64,000 bases of DNA, taken from assembly GCF_000012845.1 (NCBI RefSeq), contig NC_009615.1:3182501-3246500 (forward strand). Direction: 5' to 3'. Positions within the stretch are counted from its first letter, which is position 1; the number at the start of each line of letters is the position of its first letter. A model generated the notes under the pieces. That model was not told the origin of the DNA, searched no databases, and worked only from the letters and a program-made list of their open reading frames with translations. The position numbers and the translations under genes are program-made. This document shows, piece by piece, positions 28,071 through 37,184 of the stretch. Source of the stretch: Parabacteroides distasonis ATCC 8503. GTDB lineage: Bacteria > Bacteroidota > Bacteroidia > Bacteroidales > Tannerellaceae.

Positions 28071-29433
28071 ATTTACGCTCCTGTTTATAAGCTTTGTACA
28101 CATCCGGGATGCCATATCCCAACTCAGCGTCCGGTTGCTCAAACTTACTGCCGAAACGCTGCAAAAGAGAGATTATATCCTTATTCGTCAGACTGGGAAA
28201 CGCTTGCCATAGACAAACACCCAACCCCGCTAAGATCGGCGTAGCGAAAGAGGTACCGTTCGCGTAACGGATATTCCCCGTAGGATCTATCACGCAACAG
28301 CCCGTACCCAAGGCAACCACATCCGGCTTCACCCGGTAATCCGCTGTAAAGCCGACAGAACTGAAATTACTTTTCTTCTTACGATCCGTGATAGCGCCCA
28401 CTGTCAATATATCCGGGGCATCCGCTGGAAAGGTTATCTTTCCCCAGCTACCGCCCCCCTCGTTGCCGGCGCTACTAAACAACAAGATCCCTTTTGATGA
28501 AGCCATCTTAGCGGCACGACTGATCAAGGAAGTCCTCCCGTCCAATTGATCTTGATGATAGTTCAGGGCCTCTACATCAAAAGAGAAATACCCCAACGAA
28601 GAAGAGACCACATCCACTCCCACGCTATCGGCAAATTCCATAGCTGCCGTCCAATAATCCTCCTCGATGGGAAACTCCGAACGGCTATCCTCGCTCTTTA
28701 TCAGCCAATATTCGGCTTGGGGAGCCGTACCGACCATCAAGCCCGGCGCATCAGCGGCCAAGCAAGATAAGACCTTCGTCCCATGATCATCCCCGATGAA
28801 AACACTTCGACCGGGGAAAACCACGTTATGCGTTCCTAATAACCGCAAGGAATCAAATACGCTGATCCGATCCACGTTCATGAAACCGGCATCGACCACG
28901 GCCACACGCATACCCTCACCCTTAAAGCCTGCCTCATGCAATTTGATACCGTTCAGCATCTTGATCTGCTCCTCGGCATAACCGTAAGGCGATTTCTCAG
29001 GTTTATCTATTGGCATAAACCGTGTCGTATCTTTCTCCTCCCTAGGAATATCGATTTCCTCGTCACCTTTCCAGACCCATTTCACGGAATCCACGATCGG
29101 GAGGCGCGAGAGACGCTCAGCGACCAAGCTATCCGGACTGGACACCACGACCGTAGAGAACCATTTACTCTCCAGCACCGGTTTTCCTCCATTGGCGGAC
29201 AAGGTATCCAGATAAGCTTGAGCGATCGGCAAATCCGATTCCGACACCGATATACCTTGCCGGTTCCGTCGCTCGACAGACTCCTTGGAAAGATATTCCT
29301 CCGGGTTATCCAGCGTATAACCGGAATCCCCTTTATCTTTCAAATACACCCGAAAACGAAAACTTTCCCCGGCATGTACTCCCAAAGAAAACAAACTGAA
29401 TACGAAAACGAATATTCCTATATATTTACTCAT
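28051..29433 (-). CDS. Secreted S8 (subtilisin-like) serine protease
   Basis: This 460-residue protein has a signal peptide ending near GVHAG. A prodomain-like region spans about residues 25-140. The catalytic triad is visible: Asp in VAVVDAGFMNVD, His in DDHGTKVLS and Ser in NGTSFATPILAG; the oxyanion Asn lies in SSAGNEGGG. It should be exported and active in the periplasm or at the surface; a C-terminal sorting domain is not evident. It is the first gene of the xseA-xseB-ispD-recG operon, an unusual partner for housekeeping DNA genes. Confidence 0.92.
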   Translation of the reverse strand: MSKYIGIFVFVFSLFSLGVHAGESFRFRVYLKDKGDSGYTLDNPEEYLSKESVERRNRQGISVSESDLPIAQAYLDTLSANGGKPVLESKWFSTVVVSSPDSLVAERLSRLPIVDSVKWVWKGDEEIDIPREEKDTTRFMPIDKPEKSPYGYAEEQIKMLNGIKLHEAGFKGEGMRVAVVDAGFMNVDRISVFDSLRLLGTHNVVFPGRSVFIGDDHGTKVLSCLAADAPGLMVGTAPQAEYWLIKSEDSRSEFPIEEDYWTAAMEFADSVGVDVVSSSLGYFSFDVEALNYHQDQLDGRTSLISRAAKMASSKGILLFSSAGNEGGGSWGKITFPADAPDILTVGAITDRKKKSNFSSVGFTADYRVKPDVVALGTGCCVIDPTGNIRYANGTSFATPILAGLGVCLWQAFPSLTNKDIISLLQRFGSKFEQPDAELGYGIPDVYKAYKQERKYAAESK

Positions 29434-29490
29434 AGAACCTCACACAATTACGAATTACAAAGATAGATGATACCGCCGAATAAACAAAAA

Positions 29491-29516
29491 AGCCCGGCAC
29501 TGGAATAGGCCGGGCT
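29491..29516 (-). terminator. Intrinsic terminator after the Lrp-family gene
   Basis: AGCCCGGC (29491-29498) pairs with GCCGGGCT (29509-29516). On the minus strand it runs into TTTTTTGTTT. It lies 18 bp after the regulator stop codon. Confidence 0.9.
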
Positions 29517-29534
29517 CATGTATAATTCTTCGTC

Positions 29535-30002
29535 TTATTCATTGATATTACAAATAGGGATCTCACGTTTAACACTTTGGCGTAAAGAAATCAAGGTCTC
29601 TGTAGCCGTAACACCCGGTATCTCCTGAATCTTAGAGTTCAAAAGTTCCATCAAGTGCTCGTTATCACGGGCATACAGCTTGATCAGCATCGTATACGGA
29701 CCCGTAGTGAAATGGCATTCTACCACTTCGGGTATTTTCTCGAATTCCGGGACAACATCCTTGTACATAGATCCACGCTCCAATTTCACGCCGATATAGG
29801 TACATGTATTATACCCCAATATTTTAGGATTGATGTGATACCCTGAGCCAACGATCACATTCATATCAATCATGCGTTGAACCCGTTGATGAATAGCTGC
29901 ACGAGATACACCGCACTCCTCGGCAACATCTTTAAAAGGAATCCTAGCATTCTTTGAAATAATGTTCAATATCTGCCGGTCCAGTTTGTCTATCTTCTCC
30001 AT
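29535..30002 (-). CDS. Lrp/AsnC-family transcriptional regulator
   Basis: This 155-residue protein has an N-terminal winged HTH (LDRQILNIISKNARIPFKDV and GVSRAAIHQRVQRM) and a C-terminal RAM ligand-binding domain (residues 70-145; VECHFTTGPYTMLIKLYARD). Family members form octamers that respond to amino acids. TACTTTTG on the minus strand at 30043-30050 is a good -7 box about 40 bp upstream. It is monocistronic with its own terminator. Targets are unknown. Confidence 0.93.
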   Translation of the reverse strand: MEKIDKLDRQILNIISKNARIPFKDVAEECGVSRAAIHQRVQRMIDMNVIVGSGYHINPKILGYNTCTYIGVKLERGSMYKDVVPEFEKIPEVVECHFTTGPYTMLIKLYARDNEHLMELLNSKIQEIPGVTATETLISLRQSVKREIPICNINE

Positions 30003-30042
30003 TTTAAATTCGCTTTATTATATGCATTCAGATTTAATGTAT

Positions 30043-30050
30043 CAAAAGTA
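30043..30050 (-). promoter_or_regulatory. -7 promoter box for the Lrp-family gene
   Basis: TACTTTTG read on the minus strand fits TAnnTTTG and lies 41 bp upstream of the start codon. No clear -33 box was seen. Confidence 0.5.
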
Positions 30051-30110
30051 TATAATAAATTTGAATCATATATCATTCTGAAAGAAAAAAGTAATCAATA
30101 AATAATAAAA

Positions 30111-30146
30111 GCGGGCAAAAAATGCTTTTTAGCATAATTTGCCCGC
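30111..30146 (-). terminator. Intrinsic terminator after the FKBP lipoprotein gene
   Basis: GCGGGCAAA (30111-30119) pairs with TTTGCCCGC (30138-30146), with an inner ATGCT/AGCAT stem. The minus strand continues into a T-rich stretch. It lies 41 bp after the stop. Confidence 0.85.
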
Positions 30147-30186
30147 CTATTATCTTACAAACGTTCCGTTTCTATTTCTTCGCTAC

Positions 30187-30897
30187 TTATTCTTTTACGA
30201 TGTCAAGCAACTCAACCTCGAACTTCAATACGCTGTTCGGTTTGATATCTTGTCCTGCGCCACGTTCGCCATAAGCCAACTCAGCCGGGATCCAGAAGAT
30301 ATATTTAGAACCGACCGGCATGATCTGCAAGCCCTCAGTCCAGCCCTTGATTACTTGGCCAACACCGAACTCAGCCGGCTCGCCACGATCCACGGAGCTA
30401 TCAAACTTAGTACCGTCCAATAGAGTTCCGGTATAATGAACTTTTACCTTATCGGTAGCGGTTGGCTTCGCGCCTGTACCTTCTTTCTCTACCTTATATT
30501 GCAAGCCGCTCTCAGTCGTGATAACGCCTTCTTTTGTCTTATTCTCCGCCAAGAACTTATCACCCTCTTCTTTTGTCTTCTTAGCCTCGCGAGCCTGAGC
30601 CTCTACGAAGTAAGTCTGCAAATATTGTTGAGCCTGTTGCGGATTCATCTTCATCGCAGAAGAATCCCCTTTGATAGCTTGGATAAAACCAGCGATCAAA
30701 TCATCTACGTTAGCCTCGCCACCCGGCAAAGTCTTTAAGTTTTCCTTATAACCGGCACCTGTGCTGATACCAATAGCGTAGCTTGCGCTATCGATGGAAG
30801 TCTTCAAGCTCGCGCTTTTGTGAGAATCACCGCAAGAGGTGAAAGATGCGCCCATTGCTACAATCACTGTAGCGACTAATACACTTAACTTTTTCAT
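30187..30897 (-). CDS. FKBP-type peptidyl-prolyl isomerase, lipoprotein
   Basis: This 236-residue protein has a lipoprotein signal with lipobox FTSC, so it is probably periplasmic and membrane-anchored. Residues 30-125 form the FkpA/Mip-like helical dimerisation domain (SYAIGISTGAGYKENL). The FKBP domain follows (DKVKVHYTGTLLDGTKFDSS, QVIKGWTEGLQIMPVGSKY, AYGERGAGQDIKPNSVLKF). Its likely role is folding of exported proteins. It is encoded 20 bp downstream of a non-secreted paralogue, an arrangement suggesting duplication followed by relocation of one copy. Confidence 0.93.
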   Translation of the reverse strand: MKKLSVLVATVIVAMGASFTSCGDSHKSASLKTSIDSASYAIGISTGAGYKENLKTLPGGEANVDDLIAGFIQAIKGDSSAMKMNPQQAQQYLQTYFVEAQAREAKKTKEEGDKFLAENKTKEGVITTESGLQYKVEKEGTGAKPTATDKVKVHYTGTLLDGTKFDSSVDRGEPAEFGVGQVIKGWTEGLQIMPVGSKYIFWIPAELAYGERGAGQDIKPNSVLKFEVELLDIVKE

Positions 30898-30917
30898 TTT
30901 TCTTTAACTCTTATATA

Positions 30918-31505
30918 TTATTTTTCGATATCTAATAACTCAACGTCGAAGATCAATGTACTATTCGGCTCGATAGCCTCACCTGCCCCACGCTCGCCAT
31001 AAGCAAGGTTAGACGGGATAAACAATCTCCATTTAGAACCGACCGGCATCAACTGCAAGGCCTCTACCCATCCCGGGATTACCTGTGAAACACCGAATAC
31101 GGCAGGCTCGCCTCTCTGTACGGAGCTATCAAACACCTGACCGTTGATTAACGTACCGTGATAGTGGCATTTTACCTTATCGTTCGCCGTAGGTTTAGCG
31201 CCTGTACCATTCTTCAGCACCTCGTATTGCAAACCGCTAGGCAACTCTACCACACCAGCCTTATGCTTATTGATAGTAAGGAACTCCTCACCGGCTTTCT
31301 TATTGATTTCCAGTTTCTCTTGTTGAAGCTTCATGAAGTAATCATTGATCACTTGTTTTGCCTCATCATAACTAAGAGCAGGTTTTGCCTCTGTTAAGAC
31401 GTCATTCAATCCCTGTACAAAATCTTCCACTTGAAGATCCTTGATGCCTGAGTTCTGGAAATTATTTCCGATACTTAAGCCAAGCGCATAACTTACTTTA
31501 TCCAT
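30918..31505 (-). CDS. FKBP-type peptidyl-prolyl isomerase, cytoplasmic
   Basis: This 195-residue FklB-like protein has no signal peptide. It has an N-terminal helical domain (KVSYALGLSIGNNFQNSG) and a C-terminal FKBP domain (DKVKCHYHGTLINGQVFDSS, QVIPGWVEALQLMPVGSKW, GEAIEPNSTLIFDVELLDI). It is paralogous to the following lipoprotein and is probably co-transcribed with it. TACTTTTG on the minus strand at 31537-31544 is a good -7 box 32 bp upstream. Confidence 0.92.
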   Translation of the reverse strand: MDKVSYALGLSIGNNFQNSGIKDLQVEDFVQGLNDVLTEAKPALSYDEAKQVINDYFMKLQQEKLEINKKAGEEFLTINKHKAGVVELPSGLQYEVLKNGTGAKPTANDKVKCHYHGTLINGQVFDSSVQRGEPAVFGVSQVIPGWVEALQLMPVGSKWRLFIPSNLAYGERGAGEAIEPNSTLIFDVELLDIEK

Positions 31506-31536
31506 TCTTTTTTCTTGTTCAACTAATTATAAGCCA

Positions 31537-31544
31537 CAAAAGTA
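31537..31544 (-). promoter_or_regulatory. -7 promoter box for the FKBP operon
   Basis: TACTTTTG on the minus strand matches TAnnTTTG exactly and lies 32 bp upstream of the first FKBP gene. Confidence 0.5.
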
Positions 31545-31639
31545 ATGCTTTTAATCGTATAACAGCATTTTGTAAGAACTTTTTATTTCATTCAAATCTT
31601 TTTAGAACAAACAAAAGACATACATCCTCAGTCTTTTCC

Positions 31640-33802
31640 CTATTCCCCATATAATACGACATTGGTTATCCATGCAAAAACATTGGCTATCAATTTGGAA
31701 GCATCATTATTTATCTCTCCTGAAGTATTATTTATCCGGTTATCTTTTGTACCTCCAGTCCCAGATGAAGAATTCCCCAAATCCGTATCTCCTATATAAA
31801 CGATCCGTCTCGAATAGTCTACTCCTAATACGATACCACCAGCCTTCCCAGTCAAGAGTGGCGTGATTCCTTTTGCCGACTCAGTGTTCAAAAGTATCTC
31901 ACCATGATAGGCATCGTAGTTACGAAATGAGAAACTCGAAGAGACCGGAGTATAAGATCCACTTGTAAAAGGTCCAGTAGAAGTGAAGAAACTATTATCC
32001 GCACTTGATGGAGCTACGGTAAACTCACCATTATTGACAGTCAAAAATTTTATATTGCTATTTCCTCCTAAAAATTCATCGATCAGATATTTACTTACAT
32101 CCGCAGCGTCATAAGAAGCGATTAGCACACGATTCTTTTTTGCATTCAACCAATTATGTACTTTCTTCGCATCTTCATTTCCAAAATAACCATTGCTCAT
32201 ATAATGGACATATACGACATCAAAAGCAGCAAAAAGGGCATCTGTCAATCTATTATTACTAACGTTGGACCGTATCAGATTATACCCTCCACAGACGACA
32301 TTCCCGTTCGGACCGAAATTACTTTGATTATCCAATATGCCTCTTAAACCGTCTGCACGTGCGTCGGGAGGTACCGAAGCAACAATATTAGTACCTAAAC
32401 TGCCTAAGCCGACATTAAATGTCAACAAATTAATTACCGTATTGGCTGCTACGCTATATTTTTGCTTGATCGCCACCAAGATTTTCCACCGATGAGCAGT
32501 AATGACAAAGTTCTGGACCGGCCCAGCATCGCCAGACATATTATTCTGTAAGGCCGTTACAACTAACTGGCTGCCGTCCAGATTCTTTTCTACGGTAAAA
32601 TAATCATTTGACAATGATTGCCCCTCACTTCCAATCGGCATACCATTCTCATCCGCCCACTGTAATGTGTAGTCGGACAAGTCGGTAAACACCTCTATAG
32701 TAGCTTTAGAACCAGCCTTATTCTTCAATATGATTTCACGGGAGGAAACTCCGAAATGATGCTCTCCGTCAAAAGACATATCGATCGTATTATCATCCCA
32801 TTGTCGCACTTCTGCCACAATATGTGCAGACTGATTGTTCGCCGCATCGTCAGGATTATCCCATCCGGGAGCGGAAACCTTTTTCACATTAAATATATAT
32901 TTGTGATTACGCAAGATTTGCCCAAAAGCATTCTCTTTATTGTCCGGGTCAAAATCCATACGATAATAACTCATCTTTTCACTTCCATTATAGTAACCGC
33001 CTACAACGATACACGTCGCACTGCTCACCCGGTCGCCTTCGGCTGGAGAACTGACCTCCGGCAAATAAAGTTGTGCGGAGAATTCATTCCGATCCTCCTC
33101 TGAGACCGAAAACATACGGCTGCTTACATTTGCCATACTTCCGTCGGGAACGCTTGGTGTCGTTACTTTCATAGAACCCGTTTCATTGGGAATCACTTGC
33201 AGCGAATTATTAGCACGATATGCTTTTACTCCCGCCAGTTTAAAATTTGCAGCTTCGGTAGCAACAACATCCACACGGGCTATGGAGCGCAACATCTTTA
33301 TCCCGGTGATTTCTTGCATTTCGGTGGATGACAGTCCGGCAGGAAATTTATATTCGCCATACATCGGGAAATTGGAAACTAAATTATCAAACTCCCGATT
33401 TATCTTCTTTTTTACGACCTCTTTACTATCGTCCAACGACGGTTCATTGGAAACAACAGTTTCGTCAGTATTTGCCAAAATAAGCAATTCCACAGGCAAG
33501 GAGGTTGATTTCAGAAGTACCGTGAATGTTGTTTGTGCCATATTACTACTGATAGATATGCCAGGTACCCGATACCGGTATTTCTGGTCCTCAAATACCA
33601 ATACCTGAACTTCACTAATCAAAGACTCATGAGTGGGCTGATCAATCTCAGCTTTTGTCTTAGAATAAACGGTAGAAGACGGACTCGTTATTACCAATCT
33701 CATTTTTATACCACCTACATCATTTCCGACAGATATCCCTGTCTCGTCATTACAGGATATAAAAAAAAGAAAAACGACCAGGATATATATAAATTTTCTC
33801 AT
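31640..33802 (-). CDS. Large fimbrillin-like lipoprotein, possible fimbrial tip or accessory protein
   Basis: This 720-residue protein has a lipoprotein signal (FLFFISC). The N-terminal about 350 residues resemble fimbrillin domains (GIKMRLVITSP, MLRSIARVDVVATEAANFKL, ILRNHKYIFNVKKV). The C-terminal about 270 residues (from INLLTFNVGLGSLG) are different. They contain FDVVYVHYMSNGYFG, NAKKNRVLIASYDAADVS and a final KLIANVFAWITN helix, recalling a Rossmann-like ThuA/GATase-type fold. That resemblance is only by eye. The gene is divergent from the Mfa1/Mfa2-like pair, 189 bp away, so it may encode a minor component. A two-domain adhesin is another option. Confidence 0.6.
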   Translation of the reverse strand: MRKFIYILVVFLFFISCNDETGISVGNDVGGIKMRLVITSPSSTVYSKTKAEIDQPTHESLISEVQVLVFEDQKYRYRVPGISISSNMAQTTFTVLLKSTSLPVELLILANTDETVVSNEPSLDDSKEVVKKKINREFDNLVSNFPMYGEYKFPAGLSSTEMQEITGIKMLRSIARVDVVATEAANFKLAGVKAYRANNSLQVIPNETGSMKVTTPSVPDGSMANVSSRMFSVSEEDRNEFSAQLYLPEVSSPAEGDRVSSATCIVVGGYYNGSEKMSYYRMDFDPDNKENAFGQILRNHKYIFNVKKVSAPGWDNPDDAANNQSAHIVAEVRQWDDNTIDMSFDGEHHFGVSSREIILKNKAGSKATIEVFTDLSDYTLQWADENGMPIGSEGQSLSNDYFTVEKNLDGSQLVVTALQNNMSGDAGPVQNFVITAHRWKILVAIKQKYSVAANTVINLLTFNVGLGSLGTNIVASVPPDARADGLRGILDNQSNFGPNGNVVCGGYNLIRSNVSNNRLTDALFAAFDVVYVHYMSNGYFGNEDAKKVHNWLNAKKNRVLIASYDAADVSKYLIDEFLGGNSNIKFLTVNNGEFTVAPSSADNSFFTSTGPFTSGSYTPVSSSFSFRNYDAYHGEILLNTESAKGITPLLTGKAGGIVLGVDYSRRIVYIGDTDLGNSSSGTGGTKDNRINNTSGEINNDASKLIANVFAWITNVVLYGE

Positions 33803-33991
33803 GATGCATTTTTCAGATAGAACACAAATCCTCCTCCCTTTGTTCCATCAACCAAACTCATTGTCTTTTAAAGAATTTCCATTTCCCAAGAAAATATAAC
33901 TATTTGGACAGAACGGGTGTTCTATAGGACAACCGGGCCAAACCGGATGAATTAAATAATAATATAAGTATTCACTAAAAAATATAGGCAT

Positions 33992-35383
33992 ATGAAAACA
34001 AACAATTTGTATATTACGTTATTTGCGGCATTAGCTATCACTGCATGCAGTAAAGATAACGAGCTTCCTCAAGGATCTGCTAAAGACCCGAATGCCGATA
34101 TGCCGGACGCATATACCTCTATCGCTATCAATATTCCCCACACCACTATGACGAAAGCCGCTTCGGGCCGTGCCATTGATCAGGGAATAGCGGACGAGAA
34201 CAAGGTCAAGACCTTACATGTATTTATCTACGATACCGATGCCCCAAATACTCCGACAGTTGCCGAATTTACGGTAGACGACAATTCTCTTGCCCCCAAA
34301 TCTCCCGGTAGCTCCACTTGGGTAACAAACAGAGCTATCAAAACTAAAAAAGCCGATAAATATATTTTTGCAGCAGTGAACCTCAATACAGATATGGTCA
34401 ACTATATCACAGCCAATGGACTCGGATCATTCAGTTACAATCAATTTGCCCAAGAAATCTCGCAACTGGCAGATCTGACAAATGGCTTTGTCATGTTCAA
34501 CACGAGTTATCCGGAAAGTACCCCGGCTGCAAACTTATATGAAAATGAAAGCCTTGCCCAAACGAATCGCATGGCTATACCGGTTTCCCGCGTTGTAGCG
34601 AAAGCAGCAGTATTCAAAGCTAATGACTTTGTTGTAAACGGAGGAGGAAACATGACGGAGATAAAATTCGGTTGGAGGAACTTGAATAAAAAGTTCTATT
34701 TCATACAGGATAAAAGAGACGGGATTATCAAGGACTATAATTGGGAAAATTATTCCGTATCGGATTTCGAAAGAGGGTCGGACGCCATAAACACCTATAC
34801 TTCAACGGACGATCCGGTCACTTTTTCCTACGCACCTGAGAACTCATTCAAATACAGCTTGGATCAAACAGAAGTAAACGGAACGACTTTTATTAGTGTC
34901 AGCGGAGTGTTTACGCCAGATAAAGTAATATCGACTTCAAATCCCAGCCCAACCCAACCGGCAGATTTTGCGATTATCAGTAATCCCAATAATTCCGACA
35001 AAACATTCTATGTAGTCAGAACAGCCGACGGTATTGCCAACTATTTTGTAAATGGGACTATAGCACAACAATATGCCGATCTTTGCAGTAAAAATACTCC
35101 GGGGATGCCTCTTTACAACGGAACATACATATTGAATGAGAATACATTTACAAATGGTATCTGTTACTTCCACATTTTCGTCAATGCCAATGCTACGTCA
35201 CCTCAAGCACCTTATAACGTTTACCGGAATCAGTATTTTAAGGTAAACATCCATAGCATACAAGCTCCGGGAAATCCTTCAGACAATTTCGATACCGGAG
35301 AGGTGATTAAATCAGAAACATGGATAAGTACTGATATAGAAATAACTCCATGGGAAGTCTATGAAGAAGACTATGATCTATAG
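33992..35383 (+). CDS. Mfa1-family major fimbrial subunit
   Basis: This 463-residue protein has a lipoprotein signal with lipobox AITAC. The mature N-domain has YTSIAINIPHTTM, KVKTLHVFIYDTD and the conserved IPVSRVVAKAAVF. The C-domain has VYRNQYFKVNIHSIQAPG and ends in TDIEITPWEVYEEDYDL, the Trp-containing last strand typical of Mfa1. Such lipoproteins are processed and polymerised into short fimbriae on the cell surface. It is followed 36 bp later by an Mfa2-like anchor gene, the usual pair. Its promoter should lie in the 189-bp divergent region. Confidence 0.88.
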   Translation: MKTNNLYITLFAALAITACSKDNELPQGSAKDPNADMPDAYTSIAINIPHTTMTKAASGRAIDQGIADENKVKTLHVFIYDTDAPNTPTVAEFTVDDNSLAPKSPGSSTWVTNRAIKTKKADKYIFAAVNLNTDMVNYITANGLGSFSYNQFAQEISQLADLTNGFVMFNTSYPESTPAANLYENESLAQTNRMAIPVSRVVAKAAVFKANDFVVNGGGNMTEIKFGWRNLNKKFYFIQDKRDGIIKDYNWENYSVSDFERGSDAINTYTSTDDPVTFSYAPENSFKYSLDQTEVNGTTFISVSGVFTPDKVISTSNPSPTQPADFAIISNPNNSDKTFYVVRTADGIANYFVNGTIAQQYADLCSKNTPGMPLYNGTYILNENTFTNGICYFHIFVNANATSPQAPYNVYRNQYFKVNIHSIQAPGNPSDNFDTGEVIKSETWISTDIEITPWEVYEEDYDL

Positions 35384-35419
35384 CCCACTATCTATGAATT
35401 CTTAAAATTTATCTGTGAG

Positions 35420-36322
35420 ATGAAAGCCTATTTAAAATGGATAGTATTAATTACATGGTCGTTCACGATGACGAGCTGTATAAAAGAAAATTTACCTGAA
35501 TGCATTCCGGACAATACCGGCATCGTTCTTAAATTCCGGTATCCGACCGGTACAAATACCCAAAGTAACAAAAATGGGGTTGATCGGTTATCTGTATTCA
35601 TTTTTGATGACAAAGGTATTTTCGTTTCACAAATAAATGATTCTCTGATATGGATCGATGATAATTACGAATTGGAACTTCCTTATAAACAAGGAAGTTA
35701 CCAATTTGTAACATGGGCGGGTTATAACGAGGCAACCTACGGAATAACAACATGCATACCGGGTCAAACACATATAGAAGATTTTTTCTTATTCCTGAAA
35801 CGGGATACGGATAACCGAGTTACAGATCAGCCCAAGTTACTATATCATGGGATACACGAGACTGTAGCATTGGATGAACACGAAAAAATGATTGCTTGGA
35901 TAAATCTAAAACAGATTACAAATCATATCCGTGTTATTGCTCATAATTTGGATAAGGACATATCTCATAACATCTATATTGAAGACAACAATGGTAAATA
36001 TGGATATTCATCATTGTTCGCCCATGACGATCCGATTCTTTATATACCTGTTTATATGAGGGTCGCAAAAGAGAGTAATACGTTAACCGCTGATTTCAAT
36101 GTAATGAAACTTGATAAGAACCGGATACCACGTTTACAGATAGTGGATGAAACAAATACAGTTTGCTACGATGAAAACCTTATCGGAGAACTTCTTGGGA
36201 AAAATCCCAATATTAATTTAGAAAATGAACATGATTTTACAATTGAAATATCATTCAATGGTTATAGTCCGATCGATATAAAAATTAACGGTTGGGATAT
36301 AAAAGAAAGCGATGAAATGTAA
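35420..36322 (+). CDS. Mfa2/FimB-family fimbrial anchor lipoprotein
   Basis: This 300-residue lipoprotein (TMTSCIKENLPEC) has the characteristic IKENLPEC start after the lipidated Cys. An N-domain follows with VDRLSVFIFDDKGIFV and YELELPYKQGSYQFVTWAGY, and a second domain from about residue 150 (INLKQITNHIRVIAHNL). In Porphyromonas the homologue anchors the fimbria and limits its length. The gene follows the Mfa1-like gene in an operon. An intrinsic terminator overlaps its last codons. Confidence 0.87.
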   Translation: MKAYLKWIVLITWSFTMTSCIKENLPECIPDNTGIVLKFRYPTGTNTQSNKNGVDRLSVFIFDDKGIFVSQINDSLIWIDDNYELELPYKQGSYQFVTWAGYNEATYGITTCIPGQTHIEDFFLFLKRDTDNRVTDQPKLLYHGIHETVALDEHEKMIAWINLKQITNHIRVIAHNLDKDISHNIYIEDNNGKYGYSSLFAHDDPILYIPVYMRVAKESNTLTADFNVMKLDKNRIPRLQIVDETNTVCYDENLIGELLGKNPNINLENEHDFTIEISFNGYSPIDIKINGWDIKESDEM

Positions 36323-36337
36323 TTATTCATCGCTTTT
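36306..36337 (+). terminator. Terminator overlapping the mfa2-like stop codon
   Basis: AAAGCGATGAA (36306-36316) pairs with TTCATCGCTTT (36326-36336), followed by a T. The stop codon at 36320-36322 lies in the loop, so the last codons form the 5' arm. Confidence 0.8.
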
Positions 36338-36402
36338 TCAAGATAAAGTCGTAACTTCGTAACTATTAATATATACATCTATACATTTTAAACAAGTAAC
36401 AG

Positions 36403-37092
36403 ATGAAAAAGTTAGTCATACTTACCGGAGCGGGAATGAGCGCGGAAAGCGGCATCTCCACTTTCCGTGACTCGGACGGGTTATGGGAGAAATATCGTGT
36501 AGAAGAGGTAGCTACACCAGAAGGCTTCGCCGCTAACCCAAAATTGGTTCTCGACTTCTACAACCAGCGTAGAAGAGAGCTATTGAATACGAAACCTAAC
36601 GCCGGTCACCTCGGCCTAGCCGCCTTGGAGAAAGATTTCGACGTACGGATCATTACCCAGAATATCGATAACTTACATGAACGTGCGGGTAGCAGCCACG
36701 TGATCCATCTGCATGGAGAGTTGATGAAGGCATGCTCCGTAAGGGATCTGGACACGACCTACGATCTATCACCGGAGAACCCGGATATTCATCTGGGTGA
36801 CAAGGACCCTCACGGAAATCAGCTACGTCCTTTCGTCGTATGGTTTGGAGAGGCGGTACCCATGATAGAGCCTTCCATCAAGCTGGTGGAAGATTGTGAT
36901 ATCTTCGTGATTATCGGTACCTCCTTAAACGTCTATCCTGCCGCCGGATTGCTAAACTACGTGCGCCGGGGCCAACCGATCTACTTGATCGACCCGAAAG
37001 ATGTACGTACTTATCGCAACGATATTGAGCATATACAGGCCGGGGCCTCGGAAGGGGTCAAGAGGCTGACCGAGTTGCTTACGCAGAATTAA
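36403..37092 (+). CDS. Sir2-family NAD-dependent protein deacylase
   Basis: This 229-residue sirtuin has the NAD-binding start LTGAGMSAESGISTFRDSDGLWE. It also has ITQNIDNLHERAG, the catalytic His in HLHGE and late GTSLNVYPAAGLL. The YRVEEVATPEGF segment follows the class III (CobB/SIRT5-like) pattern associated with deacylation of acidic acyl groups. The four zinc-binding cysteines of most sirtuins are absent: only one Cys (KACSVRD) remains in the zinc-domain region. The gene is monocistronic, ending in a terminator at 37139-37181. Confidence 0.9.
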   Translation: MKKLVILTGAGMSAESGISTFRDSDGLWEKYRVEEVATPEGFAANPKLVLDFYNQRRRELLNTKPNAGHLGLAALEKDFDVRIITQNIDNLHERAGSSHVIHLHGELMKACSVRDLDTTYDLSPENPDIHLGDKDPHGNQLRPFVVWFGEAVPMIEPSIKLVEDCDIFVIIGTSLNVYPAAGLLNYVRRGQPIYLIDPKDVRTYRNDIEHIQAGASEGVKRLTELLTQN

Positions 37093-37138
37093 ACAATTCA
37101 TACACTCATTAGGTCTGACGAAGGCAAGTATAAAAACG

Positions 37139-37181
37139 AAGTCCTCGGCATGCGAACACATTGCCAAGGACTTGTTTTTTT
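37139..37181 (+). terminator. Intrinsic terminator after the sirtuin gene
   Basis: AAGTCCTCGGCA (37139-37150) pairs with TGCCAAGGACTT (37162-37173), with one A/C mismatch. It is followed by TTTTTTT. Confidence 0.85.
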
Positions 37182-37184
37182 ATC

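Noticed and set aside
28071..28142. Extended N-terminus of xseA
   Set aside because: It would add 24 residues without family similarity and deepen the overlap with the S8 protease gene; ATG 28070 has a better ribosome site.
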